The notes under the pieces are model-generated. The model did no database searches. It saw only the letters and a program-made list of their open reading frames with translations, and was not told where the DNA came from. A program made the translations under genes and the position numbers. This document shows, one piece after another, positions 44,386-51,688 of a stretch of DNA of 64,000 bases (position 1 is the stretch's first letter; each line of letters opens with the position of its first letter). Source of the DNA: Bacillota bacterium (lineage in GTDB: Bacteria > Bacillota > Sulfobacillia > JAJZYS01 > JAJYTV01); assembly GCA_021799275.1 (NCBI GenBank), contig JAJZAT010000004.1, forward strand, positions 62,001 to 126,000. The letters run 5' to 3'.

Positions 44386-45333
44386 CTAGACCTCGATCCT
44401 CACGACGCGGCTCAGCACAAAGAAACCCACAACCTCGAACATCGCCGCCAGGATGAGCAGCATGCGTCCGATGCCAGGCTGGAACATCGGGCCGACGAAC
44501 GCCGGCGCAATCAGGGCCATCAGCACCAGGAGACCGATCGGCAGGAGCCCGATGATCACCGACGACATGCGGCCCTGCGCCGAGAGAGCGCGCACCTCGG
44601 CCTGCAGGCGCACGCGTTCGCGGATCGTCTGCTGGATGCGGTCGAGCACCTCCGCCAGGTTGCCTCCGACCTGCCGCTGGATCTGGACCGCCGTGACCAT
44701 CAGCGAAAGGTCAGCCGACCCGGCCCGCTGGGCGAGGTTCTCGAGCGCCTCGTCCACCGGCACCCCCACCCGCGTCTCCGCAAGCATCCGCTCGAATTCC
44801 TGGCCGAGGGGACCCTTGGTCTGCCGCGCGCAGACGTCGAGCGCCTGGATCAGGGAGAATCCCGCTCGAAGGGCGCTGGCGGTGCTGCCGAGGGCATCGG
44901 GCAGCGCAAGGCCGATCTGCTTGCGCCGCTCCTGGGAGCGGCTGCCTAGGAAGATCGCGGGCACCGCCAGAAGAGCCGGAACCAGCAGCCAGAAGACGCC
45001 GCCGAGCAGGAGAGCGAGCACGAACCCCACGGCGCCAAGGCCGAGACTCAGCAGAAGGAACTCGCCGGCCCGCAGTTCGAGGTCCGCGGCCCGCAGGCGC
45101 CCTTCAAGGCTGTCCATCAGGGATCTGAGGACGGTCACGGCCTCAAGCGCCGCGACGAGGCGTTCGCGCGGCGTACGCATAGGTTCCTCCCGCACTGCCA
45201 CGTCCGCCTGTGCCTGTCCGCGGCGCACAACGCTCCGAAGCCGCCGCAGCAACTGGGGGTCGGGGGCCAGTACGGCGAAGATGCCGGCAAAGGTGAGGGC
45301 AAAGACCACGAGCAGCCCGAGGAGCCTAAGCAT
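44386..45333 (-). CDS. tadB: Tad pilus platform protein TadB
   Basis: 315 residues, GspF family with N-terminal transmembrane helix (LLGLLVVFALTFAGIFAVLA), a pair of helices at ~115-150, the domain ALPDALGSTASALRAGFSLIQALDVCARQTKGPLGQEF ... VQIQRQVGGNLAEVLDRI and C-terminal helices. Partner of TadC above the CpaF motor. ATG 45333; an in-frame longer start would intrude further into cpaF. Overlaps the cpaF end by 8 nt. Confidence 0.93.
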   Translation of the reverse strand: MLRLLGLLVVFALTFAGIFAVLAPDPQLLRRLRSVVRRGQAQADVAVREEPMRTPRERLVAALEAVTVLRSLMDSLEGRLRAADLELRAGEFLLLSLGLGAVGFVLALLLGGVFWLLVPALLAVPAIFLGSRSQERRKQIGLALPDALGSTASALRAGFSLIQALDVCARQTKGPLGQEFERMLAETRVGVPVDEALENLAQRAGSADLSLMVTAVQIQRQVGGNLAEVLDRIQQTIRERVRLQAEVRALSAQGRMSSVIIGLLPIGLLVLMALIAPAFVGPMFQPGIGRMLLILAAMFEVVGFFVLSRVVRIEV

Positions 45334-46630
45334 CGCGTCCACCGCCCGTCTGGAAGACGTGCGGGTCGACCGTGTGGCCATAGGCTTCGAGGCGCTCCAG
45401 GAAGCGCGGCCTGAGGCCGGTGGGTGAGAAGCCGTCGCCAGGGCGGTAGCGGAAGACGTCCTGGAGGACGATCACTTCCCCTTCCATGCCCTGCACCTCG
45501 GTGATGTGCGTGACCCGCCGCGAGCCGTCCCGCATGCGCTGGGCATGCACGATGAGATCCAGGGCCGAAGCGATCTGCTCGCGGATAGCGCGCATCGGCA
45601 ACTCGAAACCCGCCATCAGCACCATCGTCTCGATGCGCGAGAGCGCATCCCTTGGCGCGTTGGCGTGCACCGTCGTAAGCGAGCCGTCATGGCCGGTGTT
45701 CATCGCCTGCAGCATGTCGAGGGCCTCCCCCGCGCGCACCTCGCCGACCACGATGCGGTCGGGACGCATGCGCAGCGCGTTGCGCACGAGCTGGCGGATC
45801 GTGACCTCGCCCCGCCCCTCTAGGTTGGCGGGACGGGTCTCGAGCGAGACCACATGGTCCTGCTGCAGCCTCAGTTCCGCCGCGTCCTCGATCGTTACGA
45901 TGCGCTCGTCGGACGGAATGAAGGCCGATAGGCTGTTCAGGAGGGTCGTCTTGCCCGATGCGGTGCCACCGGACACCACGATGTTGAGCCGACCGCGCAC
46001 GGCGGCACGCAGGAGTTCCACCATGCCTCCGCTCACGGTGCCGATCTGCTCGAGGTCGTCCATGGTGAGTGCGCGCTCGGGAAACTTTCGGATGGTGAGC
46101 GAAGGCCCTCGCAGGGCCAGAGGCGGGATGATCGCGTTGACGCGCGAGCCATCCTTGAGCCTTGCGTCCACCATGGGACTGGACTCGTCGATGCGTCGGC
46201 CGAGCGGCGCCACGATCCGCTCGATCAGCTCGAGGATCTCCCTGTCGTCGCGGAAGCGCACCGCTGTGCGCTGCAGGCGGCCTGCCCGCTCGACATACAC
46301 CTGCGCCGGTCCGTTGACCATGATCTCGCTCACGCTCGGGTCCTCCAGCAGCGACTGTAGCGGGCCGAGGCCCACGATCTGCGCGTAGAGCGCTGCCACC
46401 AGGTTCTCCCGCTCGAGCGGACCGAGGTCGGGCTCATCGCGCAGGAGGGCGGAGATGCGCTCGCGCACATCGGCCTTCCAGATCTCGTCGCTAGGTGAGG
46501 CGTCGGGCATGTCCGCCGCCAGGCGCTGCTGCACCTGGAGACGCAGCCGCTCGGCCCGGGTGGGCTCTGGTGCCGCATCGGGCATCGGCCCTTCCTCTTC
46601 CCCGCCTCGCAGGCGCCGGTACAGCGACAT
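45326..46630 (-). CDS. cpaF: Tad pilus assembly ATPase CpaF/TadA
   Basis: 434 residues, a type II/IV secretion ATPase that powers pilus assembly. N-terminal helical domain ~20-110, SVSEIMVNGPAQVYVERAGRL, Walker A VSGGTASGKTTLLN, VTIEDAAELRL (Asp-box), Walker B-like RPDRIVVGEVRAGEALDMLQAMNTGHDGSLTTVHANAP (His box). ATG with strong Shine-Dalgarno GGGGAGGGG. Four bp after cpaE. Confidence 0.96.
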   Translation of the reverse strand: MSLYRRLRGGEEEGPMPDAAPEPTRAERLRLQVQQRLAADMPDASPSDEIWKADVRERISALLRDEPDLGPLERENLVAALYAQIVGLGPLQSLLEDPSVSEIMVNGPAQVYVERAGRLQRTAVRFRDDREILELIERIVAPLGRRIDESSPMVDARLKDGSRVNAIIPPLALRGPSLTIRKFPERALTMDDLEQIGTVSGGMVELLRAAVRGRLNIVVSGGTASGKTTLLNSLSAFIPSDERIVTIEDAAELRLQQDHVVSLETRPANLEGRGEVTIRQLVRNALRMRPDRIVVGEVRAGEALDMLQAMNTGHDGSLTTVHANAPRDALSRIETMVLMAGFELPMRAIREQIASALDLIVHAQRMRDGSRRVTHITEVQGMEGEVIVLQDVFRYRPGDGFSPTGLRPRFLERLEAYGHTVDPHVFQTGGGRDA

Positions 46631-46633
46631 CCG

Positions 46634-47806
46634 TTACCCCTCCCCGCCGAGCGCCGCCACCCGCGGCCGCTCGAGGTCGTGCACGAGGTCGCCGCCAAGT
46701 CTCCCGACGGCCCGGGCGAGCGGCGAACGCCCCCGCAGCAGCACGAGCGGCATGCCGATGTTGGCCGCGCGCACGGCGACGTCGCCGTCCGAGGGCAGCG
46801 CGTGACGGATGGGATGGCTCAGCGCGGCCGAGATCTCGTCCTCCATCAGGCCCATGGCGGCGTTGCCGCGGTTCAGGACCACCGAGAGCTTCTCCTGCGG
46901 GTAGCCGAGCCGCTCGAGCAGGATGTCGAGGCCCTTGGCGGAGTTCTGCAGCGCCGGGATGTCCGGCGTGGTGACGAAGAGGATGCGTTCGGCCTCGTCG
47001 AGGGCGGTGATCACGCCTTCGCCGAAATCGACGGCGGTGTCGACGATCACCCAGTCGTAGGCCGTGCGCAGGATGCGCAGGATCTCCTGGACGTAGTTGC
47101 GCTCCGGGTCCCGCTTGCCCTCGCCGTCGACGAACGCCGCCAGGTCGGGCGTGGGCGGGCCGGCCAGAATGTCGACCTGGCTGTGGTCGGAGTGGCTCAT
47201 CGCCTCCCCGATCGCCGCGAGCGTCATCGCGCCCGGGTGCCGGCAGACGTCGACGATCGTCGCGGTGGGGCGGATGCCGAAGAGGGTCGCGGCGCACCCG
47301 AACTCGAGGTCGAGATCGCAGAGCGCCACACGCTGGTGGTGGCGCTCCGAGAGCACCACGGCGAGGTTCGCAGCGAGCGTCGACTTGCCGACGCCGCCCT
47401 TGGTGCCGAACACCGTCACGACGTGTCCCCGCCGCGCGCGGCGCTCCACCTGGGCGAGCCGCGCCACCGCCGCTCTGAGTTCCCCGGGCTGCACCGGTTC
47501 GGCCAGGTAGTCCCGGGCCCCGGCCTGCATGGCGGCACGCAGGGCATCCATCCCCGCGTCGCGCCCGATGACCAGCACCCGCACGCCGTAGGACTGGTCG
47601 AGATCGGCGCAGAGACCGAAACATTCCGGATCCGCGTCGGCGTGGAGGACCACGAGATCGGGCCGTTCCTGGCGCGCGAAGGATCGCACGCGCGCTGGCG
47701 TGTCGGCCTCACGCACCTCCCCGATATCCCCCAGCACCTCCGCAAGGGCATCCCTGCGATGCGACGGGGCCATCAGAAGCAGACGCGCTTCCCGCTCCTG
47801 GCTCAT
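46634..47806 (-). CDS. cpaE: Tad locus ATPase CpaE/TadZ
   Basis: 390 residues: an N-terminal receiver-like domain without clear phosphorylation site (~1-125, with LVVLHADAD and ARDYLAEPVQPGEL) followed by a ParA/MinD-type ATPase: deviant Walker A FGTKGGVGKSTLAANLAV, CDLDLEFGCAATLFG, VIVDTAVDFGEGVITALD. It positions the pilus machinery in the cell. ATG overlaps the cpaB stop (4 nt). Confidence 0.93.
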   Translation of the reverse strand: MSQEREARLLLMAPSHRRDALAEVLGDIGEVREADTPARVRSFARQERPDLVVLHADADPECFGLCADLDQSYGVRVLVIGRDAGMDALRAAMQAGARDYLAEPVQPGELRAAVARLAQVERRARRGHVVTVFGTKGGVGKSTLAANLAVVLSERHHQRVALCDLDLEFGCAATLFGIRPTATIVDVCRHPGAMTLAAIGEAMSHSDHSQVDILAGPPTPDLAAFVDGEGKRDPERNYVQEILRILRTAYDWVIVDTAVDFGEGVITALDEAERILFVTTPDIPALQNSAKGLDILLERLGYPQEKLSVVLNRGNAAMGLMEDEISAALSHPIRHALPSDGDVAVRAANIGMPLVLLRGRSPLARAVGRLGGDLVHDLERPRVAALGGEG

Positions 47807-48492
47807 GGCACGATCCCTCCCACCCGGATCTGCACGGTCGGCTTCGATCCGTCACCAGGCGGGCGCAACAGCAGCAGCAGCGAGCCTTGCTGCTGGCCGA
47901 GGGCGATGGTGGCCGCCTCCTTGGGGGTCACGGAGAGGGTGACGAGCGAGTAGCCGGAACTCGAGCCGCTGCTGCCCGCAAGCCCCGTCGACAGGACAGC
48001 CACGTCCGGCACGATGATGGTGCTCTCGGCGGGCGTTGCGGGCTGGCCGTTCTGCGCCGCCTGCGCGCTCAGCGTGAGCAGCACGTCGACGCGCGACCCG
48101 GGCGCGAGGTTGCCGGCGACGCCGGAGACGCCATTGACGGACATGGTCAAGGCGCGATCGCCCTGCGGGATCTGATAGGCGAGACCGGCGCTGTTCTCGG
48201 GCTCGATCTCGTCGCCGAGCACCGGGGATCCGGCGCTCAGGGCAACCTTGGTCACCTGGCCCTGCGCCGAGCCCACGGTGGTGAGAGAGCCGGGCAGGAT
48301 CGCCGAGGGCGACACCTGCTGCAACTTGAGATCGGCTGGAGTGAGGACGCTGCCCGCCGGCACCGCGGTCGCAGCGACGACAAGCGGGGCCCGGCTGGCC
48401 ACCGGCCTGGCGGTGGCCTTGGCGACGACAAGCGTCACCACCAAGGCCGCGAGAAGCGGAACGATCACCCGCAGGAGCCTGCGTCTCGTCAT
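47803..48492 (-). CDS. cpaB: Flp pilus assembly protein CpaB/RcpC
   Basis: 229 residues: N-terminal transmembrane helix (VIVPLLAALVVTLVVA), an SAF domain (APLVVAATAVPAGSVLTPADLKLQQVSP, ~35-100), then the RcpC domain (GDRALTMSVNGVSGVAGNLAPGSRVDVLLT). In Gram-negative bacteria CpaB supports the secretin; here no secretin (CpaC) gene is present, consistent with a single-membrane cell. ATG overlaps the tadG stop. Confidence 0.92.
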   Translation of the reverse strand: MTRRRLLRVIVPLLAALVVTLVVAKATARPVASRAPLVVAATAVPAGSVLTPADLKLQQVSPSAILPGSLTTVGSAQGQVTKVALSAGSPVLGDEIEPENSAGLAYQIPQGDRALTMSVNGVSGVAGNLAPGSRVDVLLTLSAQAAQNGQPATPAESTIIVPDVAVLSTGLAGSSGSSSGYSLVTLSVTPKEAATIALGQQQGSLLLLLRPPGDGSKPTVQIRVGGIVP

Positions 48493-49373
48493 TCAATCAG
48501 CCTCTCCGCCTGCAGGCCGTAGCTGCCTCCGCTACCGAACTGCCCCGACGTGACCGCGTCGAGGAACACCCCCGTAACGTCGCCGCTGCTGTCCACGCCG
48601 GTCACGAAGAATGCGGCGAAGCCGAGAATGGTCACCTGGGACTGGCCCTGGCTTGGCGGCGAGATGATCGGCAGGTCCACCACCGCTGGCGAACTCAGTG
48701 GCACCGTGTCCCAGCTGTAGCCCGCACCAGACGCCACGCGGGCGGCGAGCCCCTGCTGGGTTGGCCCCTCTATGTTGCCGGTCTCGGTCTCCAGCGTCTG
48801 CCCGACCGTCAGCGGCTGCGGGTAGCCAGCCTCGAGATTCTGCTGATAGGTGCTCGCTCCGGTACCGCCAAGGGCCAGACCGCCGTAGTTGCCGTCGCTG
48901 CCCTCGCCGCCGCCGTCCTTGAGCACATAGGACTGTCCGTACACGAAATCGTTCCAGATGACGCCGAGCGGCATCGCCCCGGTCACCCGGGAGATCGGCC
49001 CCACCTGAACCGCGGACGTCTCCTGGAACGTTCCCTGGTCGATGCCGAAGAGGGACGCGAAGTAGTAGGGAATGCCGCCGCGCGTCGTCACGGTCACGAC
49101 GGTGTCCTGGGCATTCACCTGCACCTGCACGTCGGCGGATGGCACACCGTTCCGCTCGGCCGTCGCGATGGCGACCGACTTCGCCGACGAGGGATCTGCG
49201 GGCAACTCCTGTCCCCCGGCCAGCGCCGCCGCGTCGGCGGCAGACTTGAGCTCCTGGGTCTTGATGTAGGCCCGACCGGCGTCAAGGGACAGGGACGCCA
49301 CCGAGAGAAGGGCAACCGCCGCGAGAGCGAACAGGACCGTGGCCTGACCGCTCTCGGCACGATGCCTCCGCAT
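48489..49373 (-). CDS. tadG: TadG-like Flp pilus/secreted protein
   Basis: 294 residues with the TadE/G N-terminal hydrophobic segment preceded by GQATVLFAL (RAESGQATVLFALAAVALLSVASLSLDAGRAYI) and a pseudopilin-like processing site. The C-terminal three quarters are a Gly/Ser-rich extracellular region with VNAQDTVVTVTTRGGIPYYFASLFGI, typical of TadG_N proteins. It is probably a minor pilin or surface-anchoring component. ATG start; 6 bp after tadE. Confidence 0.88.
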   Translation of the reverse strand: MRRHRAESGQATVLFALAAVALLSVASLSLDAGRAYIKTQELKSAADAAALAGGQELPADPSSAKSVAIATAERNGVPSADVQVQVNAQDTVVTVTTRGGIPYYFASLFGIDQGTFQETSAVQVGPISRVTGAMPLGVIWNDFVYGQSYVLKDGGGEGSDGNYGGLALGGTGASTYQQNLEAGYPQPLTVGQTLETETGNIEGPTQQGLAARVASGAGYSWDTVPLSSPAVVDLPIISPPSQGQSQVTILGFAAFFVTGVDSSGDVTGVFLDAVTSGQFGSGGSYGLQAERLIE

Positions 49374-49379
49374 GAGCGA

Positions 49380-49784
49380 TCACTCCATACGCATGATGGA
49401 CTGGCTGGAAACCTGAAGGGCTCCTCCAAGCAGGGGCGTCAGCAGCGGGATGCTCACGCTGATGCTGTACGTGCCCTGGACGTCGACAGCGGTGCCGCTC
49501 TGCCGCTCGGACGGCGACGGCGACACGGTGAGCGTCAGGGAGGCCGGGTTCAGGTTGGGCGCCGACGCGTCGACCGTCTGCAGGATCGTCGTATCCGACG
49601 CGCCCAGGCTGGCGGCGCGAGCCCCCTGCTCCACCGCCTGCTGCAATTGGAGGTAGTCCTGAAGCACGATGCCCACCTGCAGCATCCCGAGCATTAGAAG
49701 GACAAGGACCGGAAGGATCAGGGCAAGCTCAACCGCCGCCTGACCCTTCCGGTCGGAGAGCCACGGGCGGCACCGCGCCCGCAT
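49380..49784 (-). CDS. tadE: TadE-type pseudopilin
   Basis: 134 residues. RKGQAAVELALILPVLVLLMLGMLQVGIVL is the TadE signature (G-Q-x-x-V-E-x-A). The processing site G-Q lies near residue 14; the E at +5 suits a prepilin peptidase. The rest is beta-rich extracellular domain. ATG 49784, five bp after the flp stop, with no separate Shine-Dalgarno, so probably coupled to flp translation. Longer in-frame starts lie inside flp. Confidence 0.9.
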   Translation of the reverse strand: MRARCRPWLSDRKGQAAVELALILPVLVLLMLGMLQVGIVLQDYLQLQQAVEQGARAASLGASDTTILQTVDASAPNLNPASLTLTVSPSPSERQSGTAVDVQGTYSISVSIPLLTPLLGGALQVSSQSIMRME

Positions 49785-49788
49785 AAGG

Positions 49789-49968
49789 CTAAAGGCTGCC
49801 CGTGATGCTGTCGAAGATGTTGCTGATGCCCTTGCCAAGCAGCACGACGGCACCAACCACCACCACAGCCACGAGGGCGATGATCAGGGCATACTCGACC
49901 ATGCTCTGACCTTCATGGGCGCGCAAGCGGCGCAGGAACGTGGAGAACTGGACAGCAGCCATCAACAT
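49789..49968 (-). CDS. flp: Flp/Fap-type major pilin
   Basis: 59 residues, the size of Flp pilins: RRLRAHEGQSMVEYALIIALVAVVVVGAVVLLGKGISNIFDSITGSL. G-Q at the cleavage site, Glu at +5 after processing (EGQSMVEY), then hydrophobic helix and short tail. It is the structural subunit of the Tad pilus. ATG 49968 after GGAGGGGCATC. First gene of the operon, directly behind the c-di-GMP-I riboswitch. No prepilin peptidase (TadV/CpaA) gene is seen in the window. Confidence 0.95.
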   Translation of the reverse strand: MLMAAVQFSTFLRRLRAHEGQSMVEYALIIALVAVVVVGAVVLLGKGISNIFDSITGSL

Positions 49969-49992
49969 GATGCCCCTCCTTCCCCCGCCCCG

Positions 49993-50027
49993 AAAAAGTG
50001 ATAGGCCTCCCGACAGCCATCGGGAGG
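49993..50027 (-). terminator. Terminator-like hairpin of the riboswitch expression platform
   Basis: Minus strand CCTCCCGA-TGGCTG-TCGGGAGG, then CCTATCAC and TTTTT. It sits between the aptamer and the flp start. The eight bases between stem and T-run make it a non-ideal terminator. The GGTTTGACCTCC just upstream could pair alternatively. Confidence 0.6.
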
Positions 50028-50042
50028 TCAAACCTTCTCCCT

Positions 50043-50122
50043 TCGGCAACCCGGCGATCATAGCCTTTTCGGCCTTAGACCCGTGGCTTTGCGTCCGACC
50101 CTTTCGAGCCGTTTGCCATTTC
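50043..50122 (-). promoter_or_regulatory. c-di-GMP-I (GEMM-I) riboswitch upstream of flp
   Basis: Minus-strand sequence matches the GEMM-I core in order: AATGGCAAACGG (P2 5' side), GAAA tetraloop (CTCGAAAGGGT), the invariant GGACGCAAAGCC joining strand, ACGGGTCTAAGGCC, a GAAA-capped P3 (GGCCGAAAAGGCTATGATCGCC) and the 3' GGGTTGCC that closes the tetraloop-receptor helix. This is the class I c-di-GMP aptamer. It lies 75 nt before flp with a hairpin/T-run between, so it should control transcription of the whole Tad operon. Whether ligand turns it on or off cannot be read. Confidence 0.93.
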
Positions 50123-50144
50123 GCGGGGTATTCAGTGTGGATCG

Positions 50145-50174
50145 ACAATATCAGCCGCAAAACCCTTGTGTCAA
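50145..50174 (-). promoter_or_regulatory. Promoter of the riboswitch-flp-tad operon
   Basis: Minus strand TTGACA (50169-50174), 18-nt spacer, TATTGT (50145-50150). A start near 50138 would place the c-di-GMP aptamer about 16 nt into the transcript. The patch is AT-rich against its surroundings. Confidence 0.7.
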
Positions 50175-50189
50175 TAGGAAATTGTTCGT

Positions 50190-50217
50190 GGCACCCCACG
50201 CGTTTTCTGGGGGTGCC
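50190..50217. other. Inverted repeat upstream of the tad promoter
   Basis: GGCACCCC (50190-50197) and GGGGTGCC (50210-50217) are perfect inverted repeats spaced 12 nt, ending 16 bp upstream of the -35. It could be a regulator-binding site or a residual hairpin. The rest of 50175-50297 shows nothing recognisable. Confidence 0.35.
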
Positions 50218-50297
50218 CTGCGAGCCCGCTCCCCGCAGGATTCGGGCAAGGATCGCAGGCCCTACGTCGACCTTCGCCGGCGACAGCATCGAGAACG

Positions 50298-50339
50298 AAG
50301 GTCGTCCCCGGGAGGTGCACTCCCCCCTGGGACGACCTT
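50298..50339 (-). terminator. Terminator after the beta-helix gene
   Basis: AAGGTCGTCCC pairs perfectly with GGGACGACCTT (11 bp), with inner GGGAG/CTCCC pairing. It lies 48 bp past the stop of the minus-strand beta-helix gene, and TTCGTTCTC follows. It insulates the tad promoter from upstream transcription. Confidence 0.75.
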
Positions 50340-50386
50340 GCATGGTTGCGGGATCCGCCGTGGGGATGGCCTCCTAGGGGCCCCTG

Positions 50387-51373
50387 TCAATGGATGGGCG
50401 AGGCGCCGACACCCGGGAGCTTGTTTGGCGTCGACGCGAAGCCTGTGGTCGACACCCCAACGGAAATGGCACCGCCGGTGTTCGGGCCATTGTGGCTCGC
50501 CCACCAGTTGCTGTGCACGGTGAGGCACGTGGCTCCGCTGTTGTCAATGCCGTAGCCCTGGAAGTCGAAGTTGTTGCCCGTGATGTCGAAGCTGTCGTAG
50601 CAGCCCGTGGTGGGAGCAGAGATGAACACCGCCGTGTCTCCCGTGGCGAGGTCGAAGGCGTTCTTGGAGATGGTCCGGTATCCGCCTGGCTGCGTGTCGC
50701 CGGAATAGAGCACCTCAACGCCTGTGGCGACACCGGTGAACTTGTTCGCGTCGACGACAGCATCCGGTCCACTGACGTTGCCTGAACTGCCGTCGATCAT
50801 GAGCAGCGTGCCCGCGCCGAGGTTGTTGAAGGTGTCGTTCTCGACGTCGATCGTGGCGGACGAGCCAACGGCCATCACAAGGCCCGCTGTGGTGGATTGG
50901 GAACCGGGGAGCGGCGCAAACCGGTCATTCCTGATCGTGATCGTCTGACCCTCGTGTTGGTCCTGGTACCGGATCACCACCCCCCCATAGCTGAAGAAGG
51001 GGGCGAACACAACGTTCTCGATATCGAGCGGCTTCAAGCTTGCGCCGTATGCTTGTATGAGGTTCCTTTGGGGGAGGGCGTTCGCGTTGGTGATCACCGT
51101 GCTCGGACCCGACCCTTCGATGCTGACGTCGTCCAGGACGACCGGCCCATAGAACGTGCCGCTGCCCAGCAGCACGGTATCACCCGGGCGGGCGGCCTTG
51201 ACCGCGTCGGAGAGTGCCGTGGCCCCTGTGTACGAGATACCGTCGACAACAGCTGTCCCGGGAGGCGCCACCGCCCCGTTTTTCGCCTGAACCGGGGTGG
51301 CGCCTAGAACGAACGCCATCAGCAGCGGGACCGCCGCGCCAAGCGCGGTCATGATGCCACCATTCCTCGTCAT
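50387..51373 (-). CDS. Secreted parallel beta-helix (pectate-lyase-like) protein
   Basis: 328 residues: signal peptide (ALGAAVPLLMAFVLGATPVQA), then ATALSDAVKAARPGDTVLLGSGTFYGPVVL, the start typical of DUF1565/right-handed beta-helix proteins, followed by repeated Asn/Gly-rich turns (TITIRNDRFAP, ATIDVENDTFNN, AVVDANKFTGV, TISKNAFDLATGD, SFDITGNNFDFQGYGI). No catalytic residues of pectate lyases were identified. It may be a surface or matrix polysaccharide-binding protein. Two cysteines (in TTGCYDSF and GATCLTVH) may form a disulfide. Alone between the tad operon and the aro operon. ATG 51373; an ATG seven codons later is an alternative. Confidence 0.82.
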   Translation of the reverse strand: MTRNGGIMTALGAAVPLLMAFVLGATPVQAKNGAVAPPGTAVVDGISYTGATALSDAVKAARPGDTVLLGSGTFYGPVVLDDVSIEGSGPSTVITNANALPQRNLIQAYGASLKPLDIENVVFAPFFSYGGVVIRYQDQHEGQTITIRNDRFAPLPGSQSTTAGLVMAVGSSATIDVENDTFNNLGAGTLLMIDGSSGNVSGPDAVVDANKFTGVATGVEVLYSGDTQPGGYRTISKNAFDLATGDTAVFISAPTTGCYDSFDITGNNFDFQGYGIDNSGATCLTVHSNWWASHNGPNTGGAISVGVSTTGFASTPNKLPGVGASPIH

Positions 51374-51688
51374 ACGGTGCTCATCTCTTCTCTACAAGGC
51401 TGCTGGGGCTTGCGCCACCTTTCCCGGAAGAGGCGCAGGCCTGCGGTTGGGCTTCAGGCGTTCACCTCCCCGCATCGCAGACTGAGCCGGACCGAGGCCA
51501 ATCCCATGCGCCCTGACAGCGGCTGAAGACGTCATCGAGGGTGCACGCCGAGGAGCTGGACCCGCATTCGTTCCGGCGGGCGGTCAGGCGATAACTGCAG
51601 GTCGCAATACCAGTTTTTATCCTACTACTTCTACGGTTCTGGTGGTTCCATGGGAATTCGAGCCGCGCGCCAAAAAGGGCCTCTCGTC
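51374..51688 (-). other. Structured 5' region of the beta-helix gene
   Basis: This 315-bp region between aroKB and the beta-helix gene has no gene. On the minus strand it contains TGCGG...CCGCA (about 51443-51475) enclosing AGGTGAACGCCTGAAGCCC, followed by GGCCTGCGCC...GGCGCAAGCC (about 51407-51442), a long near-perfect hairpin capped by TCTTCCGGGAAAGGT. An AT-rich patch (GTAGTAGGATAAAAACTGG) near 51605-51625 may hold a promoter. It may be an undescribed structured leader. Confidence 0.45.

Noticed and set aside
50190-50217. Second riboswitch upstream of the tad promoter
   Set aside because: Only a simple 8-bp inverted repeat; it lies upstream of the predicted promoter and would not be transcribed with flp.
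51400-51480. Cobalamin or c-di-AMP riboswitch upstream of the beta-helix gene
   Set aside because: GGGAAAGGTGGCGCAAGCCCCAGCAGCC superficially resembles the cobalamin core, but the CCCGCNACUGU box and the correct spacing are missing; c-di-AMP (ydaO) landmarks are missing too. Kept only as an unexplained structured leader.
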